From assembly GCF_013394385.1 (NCBI RefSeq), contig NZ_AP022834.1, forward strand, positions 248,001 to 312,000: a stretch of DNA of 64,000 bases, given 5' to 3'. Of this stretch, positions 1 through 8,680 are shown piece after piece (positions within the stretch are counted from its first letter, which is position 1; each line of letters starts with the position of its first letter). The position numbers and the translations under genes were made by a program. The DNA is from Kocuria sp. TGY1127_2. Its GTDB lineage: Bacteria > Actinomycetota > Actinomycetes > Actinomycetales > Micrococcaceae. The notes beneath the pieces were generated by a model. That model was not told the DNA's origin, did not search any database, and worked only from the letters and a program-made list of their open reading frames with translations.

Positions 1-843
1 AAGATGGCCTGTTACGGCGGAATCGGCGCGCTCCAGATGGCGCTCGGCATTGTGGCCCGGAACCCCGAGGAAAAGGTTCTGGTCATCGCGTCGGACGTCG
101 CCCGATACGACGTGGACACGTCCGGCGAGCCCACGCAGGGAGCTGCCGCCGTCGCGTTCCTGGTGCAGGCCAACCCGGATATTTTGGCGATCGAACCTGC
201 CCAGGGCGTGTACACGCTGGACGTCCAGGACTTCTGGCGGCCGAACCATCGCAACACCGCCCTCGTGGACGGAAAGTTCTCCGTGGGGGCGTACTTGGAT
301 GCGTTGGTGGGGGCGTGGAATGACTACCGTGCGCATGGCGGCGTCGACTTCGATGACATCAACTGGTTCTGCTATCACCAGCCCTTCACCAAAATGGCGG
401 TCAAGGCGCACGTTCGGTTGACCGAAGAAGCCGGGACCCCGCTGGAGAAGGCCGAAGCTGCCGCCGCACTGGCCCCGACCTTCGGATACAACAAGCAACT
501 CGGCAACAGCTATACGGCCTCGATCTTCTTGGGATTCCTGGCTTTGCTGGATTCGGATGAGGAGATTGCCGGTCAGCGAGTCGGCTTCTTCTCCTACGGT
601 TCCGGCGCGGTCTCCGAGTTCTTCGTGGGTGTAATCCAGCCCGATTACCGCGATCACCTCCGCGCCGAGGAGCATCAGGCGATCCTGGACGCACGCGAGC
701 CCGTCGACTACAACCAGTACCGAGCCCTGCACCCGGGGACCATGGTCCGGCCGCTCGACAATTACAAGACCGAGAGGCAGACCCAGTCCCCGTTCCGCTT
801 TGAGGGCGTCGACGAGGGATCGCGGATCTACGGCAAGTCGTAA
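1..843 (+). CDS. mvaS: Hydroxymethylglutaryl-CoA synthase, 5' end outside the window
   Basis: Condenses acetyl-CoA with acetoacetyl-CoA to HMG-CoA, the committed entry to the mevalonate pathway for isoprenoids. The reading frame is already open at base 1, and the first visible residues (KMACYGG) carry the catalytic cysteine at bases 10-12, so about 110 N-terminal residues are missing. Further family landmarks are the active-site histidine block CYHQPFTKM, the GNSYTAS segment and the C-terminal YGSGAVSEFF block. The stop is TAA at 841-843. A mevalonate pathway is found in only some actinobacteria, which is useful taxonomically. Its partners (HMG-CoA reductase and the kinases) would lie upstream of the window. 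The assignment is secure. Confidence 0.95.
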   Translation, partial: KMACYGGIGALQMALGIVARNPEEKVLVIASDVARYDVDTSGEPTQGAAAVAFLVQANPDILAIEPAQGVYTLDVQDFWRPNHRNTALVDGKFSVGAYLDALVGAWNDYRAHGGVDFDDINWFCYHQPFTKMAVKAHVRLTEEAGTPLEKAEAAAALAPTFGYNKQLGNSYTASIFLGFLALLDSDEEIAGQRVGFFSYGSGAVSEFFVGVIQPDYRDHLRAEEHQAILDAREPVDYNQYRALHPGTMVRPLDNYKTERQTQSPFRFEGVDEGSRIYGKS

Positions 844-1189
844 TCGGTTCACAGGCTCCCCCGACGATGCGGCAACGATTCGTTGTCCGTAGTTCGAAAG
901 CCGGGGAGGGACCGTTCGGGAGGGGCGGTGGGTGCGGTTGTTCAACCTCATCCACTGCCCCTCTTGCTCGATTCGGCAATGACCAGGGGCCGGTGATGGC
1001 GAGCGTCACCGCTCAGAAGCCCAGGTTCTTCTCACCGTGCGCACCCCGAAGGGCACGGGTTTCAGGAGCCAGTCGCACGCGCGTGCGGGTTCGAGACTTT
1101 CGGTGAATTGCTCCGCGAAGACGTCGAGACGGCCTGATCCCAGACGTGAAAAAGTTGCGTAAGCTGAAAGGTGTCTGGGAGGTGCGAAT
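844..1189. other. Intergenic region, mvaS to tetR
   Basis: No convincing gene is present. Short open frames here show no recognisable protein features. The 3' end holds the promoter region of the TetR gene and an inverted repeat (see 1138-1180). I see no clear terminator for mvaS. Confidence 0.6.
1138..1180. promoter_or_regulatory. Inverted repeat upstream of tetR (possible autoregulatory operator)
   Basis: Perfect 8-bp arms TCCCAGAC (1138-1145) and GTCTGGGA (1173-1180) flank 27 bp directly upstream of the TetR start. The right arm overlaps the ribosome binding site. TetR genes are commonly autoregulated, but the wide spacing makes this only a candidate. Confidence 0.35.
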
Positions 1190-1882
1190 ATGGCAGAGGG
1201 TCGGGAGCGACGTCGGCGGGGCGACGGCGGTCAGTTGCGGGGTGAGATTCTCCAGGCCGTCAGCAGGTTGCTCGACAAATGGGGCAGCATCGAGCGTTTG
1301 ACCATGCGAGCTGTGGCTGCGGAAGCGGGAGTTTCTGCTCCGAGCATCTATCTTCACTTCAATGACAAGACCGACTTGGTGTGGGCAGCATTGTCCGAGA
1401 AGTACGATCAGCTGGCATCCTGCATGCACGTCGCCGACCAGAAAGCTGCGGAAGAGCCGCTGGCTAGGCTGCGTGCCCAAATGCATGCATACTGCCGATA
1501 CGGCCTGGAGTACCCCGGCTATTACCGGCTACTGTACGAAACACGTCAGCCCCAGGTTGATAGCTCACGGGTCCGGCACCATCCGGCCAAAGTCGTTTCG
1601 GGAAGTCTGCGGACCGCAGTGGAAAGATGCAACCAGGCGGGGTATCTATTGTCCCAGCCGGTTGATCAGGTAGTTCAAACCCTATGGTCAGGGATGCACG
1701 GCAGTCTCTCCCTCGCTCATAGTCTTTTTTACGAGGAATCCCTGGAACCTATAGTCCTCGGCACCGCCGACGGGCTTCTGGACTCGATGGTCGCTCCTCA
1801 AGAACCTGGGTTTGTTGACCGGGCTGGACAAGGCGAAAGCCAGGCATCACTGCGAATCCGTGCCCTACTCGAGGGATCCTAG
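1190..1882 (+). CDS. TetR/AcrR-family regulator of the P450 operon
   Basis: A DNA-binding repressor of 230 residues. The N-terminal helix-turn-helix spans about residues 20-65 (TMRAVAAEAGVSAPSIYLHFNDKTDL). The C-terminal part, with YCRYGLEYPGYYRLLYE, resembles the WHG-type TetR ligand domain. The ATG at 1190 follows a GGGAGG ribosome site at 6-7 bases. It lies upstream of and co-oriented with the P450 operon, whose promoter carries a perfect 16-bp palindrome at 1931-1946 that this protein could bind. The effector is presumably a substrate or product of the P450 pathway; that is inference. Confidence 0.85.
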   Translation: MAEGRERRRRGDGGQLRGEILQAVSRLLDKWGSIERLTMRAVAAEAGVSAPSIYLHFNDKTDLVWAALSEKYDQLASCMHVADQKAAEEPLARLRAQMHAYCRYGLEYPGYYRLLYETRQPQVDSSRVRHHPAKVVSGSLRTAVERCNQAGYLLSQPVDQVVQTLWSGMHGSLSLAHSLFYEESLEPIVLGTADGLLDSMVAPQEPGFVDRAGQGESQASLRIRALLEGS

Positions 1883-1900
1883 ACCCTCGTTCCCATCATT

Positions 1901-1928
1901 TTGACGACACAGGACAAGGGTCTACAGT
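1901..1928 (+). promoter_or_regulatory. Predicted sigma70-type promoter of the P450 operon
   Basis: TTGACG (1901-1906) and TACAGT (1923-1928) are separated by 16 bp. They stand about 95 bp before the first gene of the operon and immediately upstream of a palindrome covering the expected transcription start. Confidence 0.5.
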
Positions 1929-1930
1929 CT

Positions 1931-1946
1931 TAACTTAACTAAGTTA
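1931..1946. promoter_or_regulatory. 16-bp palindromic operator of the P450 operon
   Basis: TAACTTA-AC-TAAGTTA has 7-bp perfect arms around a 2-bp centre, just downstream of the predicted -10. Repression by the adjacent TetR protein from this position is a straightforward inference. A related half-site (TAGGTTAG) continues to the right. Confidence 0.55.
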
Positions 1947-2023
1947 GGTTAGAAAAATTCTGGTTCCCTCTTCGTCCTTTGCGCTAGCGCGACGGAGCGA
2001 GACACGCAACAAAAGGATGGCTC

Positions 2024-3256
2024 ATGAACGAATCAACACGGGATGAACCCGGACTCCGCGCGGGGGTAGTCGGGCTCGGGATGATCGGAGGGGGAGTTGC
2101 CACGAGTCTTGCCCGGAGCGGGCGTACCCCACTGGTCTACGACATTCGCCCACAGGCGGCGGACCTTCCAGGCAGTCCTGAGTTGGCCTCGTCGCCTGCA
2201 GATGTGGCGGCCCGAAGCGACGTCGTGATGGTTGCCGTCGTCAGCGCAGAGCAGGCCTTGGATGTTCTCAATGGAGAACAAGGGGTGCTGGCAGCCGCCC
2301 ACGACGGTCTCACAGTCGTTCTGCTGAGCACCGTCAGCCTGGCCAGTGTCAGACAGCTTTCAGACCTGTGTGCCGAACACGGCGTGACGCTTCTCGATTG
2401 CGGCGTCACGCCAGGGGACAAAGCGGCCGAGAACGGGATGGTCGTCATGGTAGGCGGTGACACCTCAGAGGTTGATCGTGTCCGTCCGGTACTGGATGAC
2501 TTTGCCAAAGCCGTGGTCCATTGCGGCCCGCTGGGCGCGGGAATGGCGACCAAAATCGCCCGCAACATAGTCACCTACGGCAGCTGGCGCACGGTCAGTG
2601 AGGCGGCCTCGCTGGCCGAATCCGCCGGGGTAGACCCACAGACACTCATCCAGGTTATCCAGACCGCGGATCCGGACGGCCACACTTTGCTGTTATTGCT
2701 CCAGATGCAGCAGAACGGTGATGCCGACGCCGTGGGACATCAAATACTTCCCTTGATGACCAAGGACCTCTCGGCCGCTCAACAGCTCGCCGCCGATTCT
2801 GGCCTACGGCTGCCGCTGGTCGAGGCGAGCCTTGCCGGGGCTTCGGAGACTCTCCACCTCGATCCTCCGGAGGAAACTGAACGAGACGGTCGACAGATGA
2901 TGGATGAAGTCTACGGATCAGGATTCAGCCAACGTGTCCCCGAGCAAGGCGGGGCCTTTATGCAGGAGACCGTAGACCACTTATTCGGCGACATCTGGAA
3001 TCGCCCGGAACTGTCCATACGCGACCGTCGTCTGCTCGTTCTGGGCGCTACGGCCGCATTGGGGGACGTCGATCTGATTCGAACCCAAGTGCGAGGCGCT
3101 CTCGCCAACCAGGAGCTCACTTCCGAACAGCTTGACGAGGTTGTACTGCATCTCGCGTTTTATGTCGGCTGGGGCAGAGCAACCCGGTTACAAGAAGGCA
3201 TCTCCGAGGCCCTCGTCGAGCATCGGAAAGATGCTCTTCCCTCGCGAGACTCCTGA
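2024..3256 (+). CDS. 3-hydroxyisobutyrate-dehydrogenase-like enzyme fused to a carboxymuconolactone-decarboxylase-like domain
   Basis: A 410-residue protein of two parts. Residues about 13-300 are a beta-hydroxyacid dehydrogenase, with an N-terminal nucleotide-binding GLGMIGGGVA motif, a CGVTPGDKAAENGMVVMVGG substrate segment and the GPLGAGMATKIARN catalytic-lysine region. Residues about 312-400 match the carboxymuconolactone decarboxylase/AhpD-like fold (LSIRDRRLLVLG, then DEVVLHLAFYVGWGRA) without an AhpD CxxC pair. Stand-alone dehydrogenases of this family are about 290-300 residues, so the extra domain is a real fusion. It is the first gene of the P450 operon, which suggests it oxidises a hydroxy-acid or alcohol product of the P450. 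The substrate is unknown. Confidence 0.85.
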   Translation: MNESTRDEPGLRAGVVGLGMIGGGVATSLARSGRTPLVYDIRPQAADLPGSPELASSPADVAARSDVVMVAVVSAEQALDVLNGEQGVLAAAHDGLTVVLLSTVSLASVRQLSDLCAEHGVTLLDCGVTPGDKAAENGMVVMVGGDTSEVDRVRPVLDDFAKAVVHCGPLGAGMATKIARNIVTYGSWRTVSEAASLAESAGVDPQTLIQVIQTADPDGHTLLLLLQMQQNGDADAVGHQILPLMTKDLSAAQQLAADSGLRLPLVEASLAGASETLHLDPPEETERDGRQMMDEVYGSGFSQRVPEQGGAFMQETVDHLFGDIWNRPELSIRDRRLLVLGATAALGDVDLIRTQVRGALANQELTSEQLDEVVLHLAFYVGWGRATRLQEGISEALVEHRKDALPSRDS

Positions 3257-3295
3257 TCACGCACCAGCACCACGACTCGAGAAAAAGGAATCCAC

Positions 3296-4516
3296 ATGAC
3301 TGATACCACTACCCAAATGCCCGTCGAACGAGATGCGGCTTCACCACTTGACCCGCCGCCGGAATACCAAGCCCTACAAGAGCAGCAGCCTGTTCACTGG
3401 GTGCGGTTCCCTAACGGAACCGAAGGTTGGCTGGTGACCCGATTCGATGAGGGAAGTCAGGTTTTCGCAGACCCTCGCATGAGTGCTCATCGGCCTCGCC
3501 ACGACACCCCTGAGGGCGAGACTGGAGAAAGCGCAGATGACAGCGGCAGTGGTTTGCCGCCGCTTTTCGTCATGATGGACGAGCCCGACCACGGCGCATA
3601 CCGCAAGTTGCTGACCGGGAAATTCACGCCAAAGTCAGTCCAGAAGAACCTGCAACCCTATATCGATCAGATTGTCGGCGAACACCTCGACGCGATTGCC
3701 TCTGAAACAGGCCCCGTGGACCTCGTGGAAGCACTTTGCCTCCCGATTCCCTGCTTGGTGATTTGCGAAATCCTGGGCGTGCCATACGAAGACCGCGACG
3801 GTTTTCATGGGGCGACCGAAAACATGATGGACATGAGCAAGCCCCGGGAGGAACGAGACGCGGGCGCCCAATGGCTGATGAACTACATCTCCACTCTGAT
3901 CGCAGCCAAGAAGGAGGATCCGGATTCCGCAGGCCTCATCAGTGAGCTCATCCGGATTGCCGCAGCCGGGGACACCATCCTGAAGGATGAGGACCTGACG
4001 GGCATTTGCGTCCTGCTTCTCTTCGCCGGGCACGACACGACTGCTGCCATGATGGGGCTGTCGATCATGACCTTGCTGACCCACCCCGGAAAGTGGGAGG
4101 AACTGCGCGACAATCCGGAAAAGATCGGGCCAGCCATCGAGGAATTGCTTCGGTACCTGACCATCGTCCAATTCGGTCTCGGTCGTGTGGCACTCGAAGA
4201 CGTCGAAATCGGCGGAACACAGATCAAGAAGGACGACCTCGTCGTCGTCGCCATGCCGGTGGCGAATCGCGATCCCCGAGTCTTTTCCGACCCGGATGTG
4301 CCTGACTTCGACCGCAAAACAACCCGGCACCTGGCATTTGGCTACGGGGTCCACCAATGCCTGGGTCAGAACGTGGCCCGCGCAGAACTCAAAACGGTGT
4401 TGCCGAAGCTGATTGAACGCTTCCCCAACCTGAAACTCGCCGTGGACGCGCAGGAAGTGCCCATGGACGCTTTCGGCACGAACTACGGTGTCCGCTCGCT
4501 ACCTGTTACTTGGTAA
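3296..4516 (+). CDS. Cytochrome P450 monooxygenase
   Basis: A soluble bacterial class I P450 of 406 residues, the normal length. Visible motifs are the I-helix oxygen-activation segment AGHDTT (about residue 244), the ExxR pair in EELLR (about 282-285) and the haem-binding loop FGYGVHQCLG with the cysteine ligand near residue 355. A GAAAAAGGAA ribosome site precedes the ATG. It sits directly upstream of its own ferredoxin and ferredoxin reductase, making a complete three-component electron chain. The HDTT variant of the usual HETT is common and functional. The substrate cannot be read from the sequence. Confidence 0.95.
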   Translation: MTDTTTQMPVERDAASPLDPPPEYQALQEQQPVHWVRFPNGTEGWLVTRFDEGSQVFADPRMSAHRPRHDTPEGETGESADDSGSGLPPLFVMMDEPDHGAYRKLLTGKFTPKSVQKNLQPYIDQIVGEHLDAIASETGPVDLVEALCLPIPCLVICEILGVPYEDRDGFHGATENMMDMSKPREERDAGAQWLMNYISTLIAAKKEDPDSAGLISELIRIAAAGDTILKDEDLTGICVLLLFAGHDTTAAMMGLSIMTLLTHPGKWEELRDNPEKIGPAIEELLRYLTIVQFGLGRVALEDVEIGGTQIKKDDLVVVAMPVANRDPRVFSDPDVPDFDRKTTRHLAFGYGVHQCLGQNVARAELKTVLPKLIERFPNLKLAVDAQEVPMDAFGTNYGVRSLPVTW

Positions 4517-4576
4517 CCGGCCCATTCATCGGCCGGACTGAGAGAACAACGAACGCAATTGAAAAGGAACACACAC

Positions 4577-4771
4577 ATGAAAATCACAATTGACGAACAA
4601 AAGTGCTGCGCGGCCGGACAGTGCGTCCTCGCGGCTCCGGAAGTGTTCGACCAGAGGGACGAAGACGGCATCGTGGTCTTGCTGCAGGAGGAGCCGGACG
4701 CGGGGGAGCACGAGAACGTACGAAATGCAGCTGCTCTGTGCCCCGCGGCGGCGATCGAGGTTCACGAATGA
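4577..4771 (+). CDS. 3Fe-4S ferredoxin, P450 redox partner
   Basis: A 64-residue ferredoxin that passes electrons from the reductase encoded next to it to the P450. Cysteines in CCAAGQC near the N-terminus and in the C-terminal ALCPAAAIEV segment give the three-cysteine spacing of P450-associated 3Fe-4S ferredoxins. I chose the ATG at 4577 over an in-frame TTG at 4559 because it has a GAAAAGGA ribosome site and gives the standard family N-terminus. The stop overlaps the next start as ATGA, implying translational coupling. Confidence 0.93.
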   Translation: MKITIDEQKCCAAGQCVLAAPEVFDQRDEDGIVVLLQEEPDAGEHENVRNAAALCPAAAIEVHE

Positions 4772-5976
4772 CCCTTCGGCATATCGTCGTGGTCGGTACC
4801 GGGGCCACAGGTCTCGGCGTCTTGGAAACTCTCCGTCGCGGTGGGTGCGACGGGCAGATCACGATGGTCGGAGACGAGACTGCTCTGCCCTACGACCGGC
4901 CCCCGTTGTCAAAGCGGTTCTTGACCGGCGAGTGGAACCAGGAGCAGTTGAATCTTCGTTCTGAAGAGTCCCTGAGCGAATTGTCCGCAGGCTGGATGTC
5001 GGGGTGCCGCGCTTCCGGTTTGGATACTCATCAACGGCGCTTGTTCCTCGATGACGGCACCGCCATTTCATACGATGAGCTGGTCATCGCCACCGGTGTC
5101 CGGCCGCGGTGGTTGCCGCTCACTGAGCATCTCGACGGGGCTCATGTCCTGCGAACCGTTGGGGACGCCATTGAGCTTCGTCAGGCACTGACCGACAATC
5201 CGGAATTGGTGGTCGTCGGTGGAGGTTTCCTCGGTGCTGAAACGGCTGCCGCGGTGGCAACTCTCGGATGCGAAGTCACCCTCCTGAGCTCAGAGGACGC
5301 TCCGCTGGCCGGAGCGCTGGGGTCGGAGGTCGCTACTGTGCTGGCCGCACGTCATCACCAGCACGGGGTGCGGATAGAGCAAGGGCGGGCAGAGCGAGTT
5401 TCTTTGACCCCCGATGGCTCCGTCGACGGAATTCTGCTGGAGGACGGGCGACATTTGCCCGGGAAAAACGTCTTGATGACCATAGGATCCCACCCGAACG
5501 TCGAATGGCTTGAAGGAAGCGGAATTCCCGCGGATCGTACTGTGGAATGCGATGAGCGAGGACAGGTGGCTCCCGGGGTCTGGGCAGCTGGGGACGTCGC
5601 GGCGTGGTGGCACCCTGAAATGGGGCGTTCTGTGTGCCTTGAGCACCGGACTAACGCGACCGAGCAGGGTATGAATGTTGCGCGGTCCATTCTCGGTCAG
5701 CCACCTATTGCTCGTTCTGTGCCGTACGTCTGGTCGGACCAATACGATGTGAAAGTTCAGGTCTATGGGTTTCCGCGTGACGCCGACTCATTCGAAGTCG
5801 TTGACGGGAACCTCGACGACGGTAAGTTCACCGCGGTCTACGGTAAGGACGGCGTGGTCTGTGCGGCTGTCGGCGCCAATATGGCGAGGTCTCTGAGACC
5901 CTTGCGAACGCATGTGGCAGCACGTACTCCTTGGGCGGACCTGGACCGGCTCCAGCCTGCCGCCGCAGCGAATTAA
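4768..5976 (+). CDS. NAD(P)H-dependent ferredoxin reductase (FAD)
   Basis: An FAD pyridine-nucleotide-disulfide-type oxidoreductase of 402 residues, of the rubredoxin/putidaredoxin-reductase group. The N-terminal FAD motif is VVVGTGATGLGVLETL, followed by the conserved PYDRPPLSK, a second NAD-binding motif VVVGGGFLGAETAA near the middle, and the FAD-closing segment VWAAGDVAAWW. The frame is open further upstream, but the ATG at 4768 within the ATGA overlap with the ferredoxin gene yields the family N-terminus. It completes the electron chain NAD(P)H to FAD to 3Fe-4S to P450. Confidence 0.93.
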   Translation: MTLRHIVVVGTGATGLGVLETLRRGGCDGQITMVGDETALPYDRPPLSKRFLTGEWNQEQLNLRSEESLSELSAGWMSGCRASGLDTHQRRLFLDDGTAISYDELVIATGVRPRWLPLTEHLDGAHVLRTVGDAIELRQALTDNPELVVVGGGFLGAETAAAVATLGCEVTLLSSEDAPLAGALGSEVATVLAARHHQHGVRIEQGRAERVSLTPDGSVDGILLEDGRHLPGKNVLMTIGSHPNVEWLEGSGIPADRTVECDERGQVAPGVWAAGDVAAWWHPEMGRSVCLEHRTNATEQGMNVARSILGQPPIARSVPYVWSDQYDVKVQVYGFPRDADSFEVVDGNLDDGKFTAVYGKDGVVCAAVGANMARSLRPLRTHVAARTPWADLDRLQPAAAAN

Positions 5977-5996
5977 CATCTGAAAACACCACAAAG

Positions 5997-6029
5997 AAGC
6001 CCGCGCATGCGCCAGGCATGCGCGGGCTT
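5997..6029. terminator. Bidirectional terminator hairpin
   Basis: A perfect 14-bp stem (AAGCCCGCGCATGC at 5997-6010, complement at 6016-6029) closes on a 5-nt loop between two convergent genes, the reductase and the alpha-glucosidase. A-rich sequence on the left and T-containing sequence on the right suit use in both directions. Confidence 0.85.
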
Positions 6030-6045
6030 CGTCATCTCTCCGCGG

Positions 6046-7719
6046 CTACCCCCGCAACCAGACGCTCGAGTTTCCAGCCAACTTGCCGTCTTCGAGTGGT
6101 GAGCTGGTCAGCATAATCTCACCCTCAGGAAGCTCGGCCGGCGAATCCCCGAAGTTCGTTGCACACACCCACCCGTTGGGGCGGCGGAAGACCAGAACAT
6201 CAGGGTCGGTGTGCTCGACCCACGTGAGCGATTCGGCGGTCAGCCACTCCCGTCTGAGGGCCAGGGCCCGCCGGTACAGGTTGAGCGTAGACTCCGGATC
6301 CGCGTCCTCGGTGTCCACGGCATACTGGCTGAACCAGGCCGGCTGGGACAGATGGGAACCGGCCTCACCGAATCCGAGACTCGTCCCGCTCGAGGACCAG
6401 GGCAGGGGCACCCGACATCCGTCGCGCCCGATCTCGACCCCACGGTTTCTGAAGTACGTCGGATCCTGACGCTCGCTCTCCGGGATGTCGGCGACTTCGT
6501 GGAGACCCAGCTCCTCGCCCTGGAAGAGGTATGCGCTTCCGGGAAGGGCCAACTCGAACAGCGTTGCGGCTCGCGCCCGGAGGATCCCGGTTTCCCTGTC
6601 GAGCTGGTTCTCGGGCCCACCGGAGAGCAACCACTCATTGCCGACCTCCTTGTTCGTGCTTCCGGCGCGCGTCGGCAACCCGTAGCGCGTCGCGTGGCGG
6701 ACGACGTCGTGATTGGACAGGACCCACGTGCTCGATGACCCGGACTCCTCGGCGAGGGCCAGGTTGAAGGACACGATCTGGCGGAAACTATCCGCCTCGA
6801 AGGTTGCGGACAGGAGATCGAAGTTGAAGGCTTGCCCCAGTCCGGAGGGACTCGCGTACTGGGGCCTGCGGTCGGACTCGACCCAGGCCTCGGCGACGGC
6901 GGTCCTCGGCGGATCGAATTCGTCGAAGACTTTCCTCCAGTCGGCGTAGATCTCGTGGACTTCGTCTCGGTCCCACAGTGGATGGTTGCCGTCATGAGGC
7001 ATGGCATCGAGTTGCGCCTGGGTCGGCAGAGGTTCCGAGAGATCCTTTGCGAGTCCGTGGGCGACGTCGATCCGGAAGCCATCCACACCCCGTTCGGACC
7101 AGAAGCGGAGGGTCCTGCGGAAGTCCTCCTTGACCTCCTCATTCTTCCAATTCAGGTCCGGCTGCTCTGGGGCGAAGTTGTGTAGGTACCACTGGCCGTC
7201 CGCGACCTGGGTCCACGCGGGACCGCCGAAGATCGACACCCAATCCGTCGGCGGTTCGTTGCCGTCCGGTCCCGATCCCTCACGGAACACGTACCGGTCG
7301 CGGGCCGCAGAACCCCGACCGGAGGCCAGTGCCTCCTGGAACCATTCGTGCCGGTCGGAGGTGTGATTCGGCACGATGTCGACGATGAGTCTGAGACCGG
7401 CCTCGTGCAGAGCCGCGGACATCTCGTCGAAGTCCTGCAACGAACCGATTTTGGGGTCGACGCCGCGGTAATCGGCGACGTCGTAGCCCCCATCGGCCAG
7501 CTCCGACGGGTAGAAGGGGCTGAGCCACACGGCATCGATGCCCAAGTCTTTTAGATACGGCACCCGCGAGGTGATCCCGCGGAGGTCGCCGATCCCGTTG
7601 CCATCCTGGTCGGCGAAGGATCGCGGGTAGATCTGGTAGACCGTGGCCTGTCGCCACCAGTCCGTACCCTGGAGGGAGAAGTCCGTGGCGAGGTGCTGTT
7701 CGGTCGTTGATGCAGTCAA
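6046..7719 (-). CDS. GH13 alpha-glucosidase (oligo-1,6-/alpha-1,4-glucosidase type)
   Basis: A cytoplasmic GH13 hydrolase of 557 residues that releases glucose from imported alpha-glucosides. The N-terminus (WWRQATVYQIYPRSFADQDGNGIGDLRGI) and the conserved regions are clear: the nucleophile Asp in GFRIDVAH, the acid/base Glu in AVAEAW and the third carboxylate in LSNHDVVRH. It starts at TTG 7719 with AAAGGA upstream. It is the last gene of the ABC-transporter operon, so it most likely acts on maltose, isomaltose, trehalose or sucrose-type sugars brought in by that system. Exact linkage specificity is not readable here. Confidence 0.92.
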   Translation of the reverse strand: MTASTTEQHLATDFSLQGTDWWRQATVYQIYPRSFADQDGNGIGDLRGITSRVPYLKDLGIDAVWLSPFYPSELADGGYDVADYRGVDPKIGSLQDFDEMSAALHEAGLRLIVDIVPNHTSDRHEWFQEALASGRGSAARDRYVFREGSGPDGNEPPTDWVSIFGGPAWTQVADGQWYLHNFAPEQPDLNWKNEEVKEDFRRTLRFWSERGVDGFRIDVAHGLAKDLSEPLPTQAQLDAMPHDGNHPLWDRDEVHEIYADWRKVFDEFDPPRTAVAEAWVESDRRPQYASPSGLGQAFNFDLLSATFEADSFRQIVSFNLALAEESGSSSTWVLSNHDVVRHATRYGLPTRAGSTNKEVGNEWLLSGGPENQLDRETGILRARAATLFELALPGSAYLFQGEELGLHEVADIPESERQDPTYFRNRGVEIGRDGCRVPLPWSSSGTSLGFGEAGSHLSQPAWFSQYAVDTEDADPESTLNLYRRALALRREWLTAESLTWVEHTDPDVLVFRRPNGWVCATNFGDSPAELPEGEIMLTSSPLEDGKLAGNSSVWLRG

Positions 7720-7759
7720 CGGATGTCCTTTCGTGAGGGGGGGAAACGAAAAACAGTGG

Positions 7760-8680
7760 TTACTTGAGAGCGCCCTGGGTCAGGCCGGACATGACCCACC
7801 GCTGGCAGAAAACGTAGGCGATGATCGAAGGCCCGATCGCCAGCAGGTACGAGGCGAAGGCGATGTTGTAGCTGTTGCTGAATTGCTCCTGGAACATCTT
7901 CTGGACCACGGGGAGGGTCTGCATGTCCGGGTTCGCGATAATCATGGACGGCATCATGAAGTCGTTCCAGGAGGCCAGGAGCGTGAAGATCGCGACGGTA
8001 GCCGTCATCGGCCCCATGAGAGGGAAGATCAGGGTCCAGAAGATTCGGGAAGCCGAGGCCCCGTCCACCCGGGCGCTCTCCTCGAGTTCTTCCGGCAGGC
8101 CGCGGATGAACGCCGTGAACAGCATGACGTTGAAGGATAGCTGGAACATGATGTGCAACAAGATCACGCCGGCCGGATTCGCCAGTCCGACGTACCCGCT
8201 GAGCTTGACCTGGGATAGGGCCAGGACCGGGAACGGCAGAAACATCGCGGCCAGCAAGTAATAGCAGGAGAATCTGAAGAACGGACGGTGCCAATTTCGT
8301 GCGATCGCGTAGGAGGCCATCGCACTGAGCAGCACCGATCCGACGACGCTCACCGCCGTGATCGTCAACGACACGGTGAAGACCGTGGGAAAATTCGTCA
8401 GTTCCCACGCTTCGCGGAACCCCTCCATCGACCACGGCCGCGGCAGGTCGAAGGCTTGTCCCTCGACGGCCTGGTCCGTGGTCTTGAAGGCCATGGAAAT
8501 GCCGACGAAGAACGGCAGCAGTACCGCCAGCGAACACACGGCCAGGATCGCGGTGCGCACCCACGCCTTGGCATTGCGGCTCGCGCGACGCCGCGGTGAC
8601 GTGGTTCTTTCCATCGGTCGGACCGACGATGCGGTTTCGGGGAAGTCCGTCTCGGGCGGAGTCATCATGGTTGCGGACAT
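7760..8680 (-). CDS. ABC sugar transporter permease, MalG-like
   Basis: An inner-membrane permease of 306 residues. A basic N-terminal tail of about 45 residues precedes six predicted membrane segments. The cytoplasmic EAA loop that docks to the ATPase reads LEESARVDGASASRIFWTLIFPLM. Its ATG shares one base with the stop of the upstream permease (TGATG at 8678-8682), so translation is coupled. Its open frame extends far upstream, but that extension only shadows the other permease. It pairs with the 8680-9606 protein. Confidence 0.92.
   Translation of the reverse strand: MSATMMTPPETDFPETASSVRPMERTTSPRRRASRNAKAWVRTAILAVCSLAVLLPFFVGISMAFKTTDQAVEGQAFDLPRPWSMEGFREAWELTNFPTVFTVSLTITAVSVVGSVLLSAMASYAIARNWHRPFFRFSCYYLLAAMFLPFPVLALSQVKLSGYVGLANPAGVILLHIMFQLSFNVMLFTAFIRGLPEELEESARVDGASASRIFWTLIFPLMGPMTATVAIFTLLASWNDFMMPSMIIANPDMQTLPVVQKMFQEQFSNSYNIAFASYLLAIGPSIIAYVFCQRWVMSGLTQGALK

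Noticed and set aside
1080-1100. GGGTTCGAGA as a tRNA T-arm
   Set aside because: No acceptor stem or other arms can be built around it.
3635-4357. 240-codon minus-strand frame
   Set aside because: Antisense to the P450 gene, whose motifs are unambiguous.
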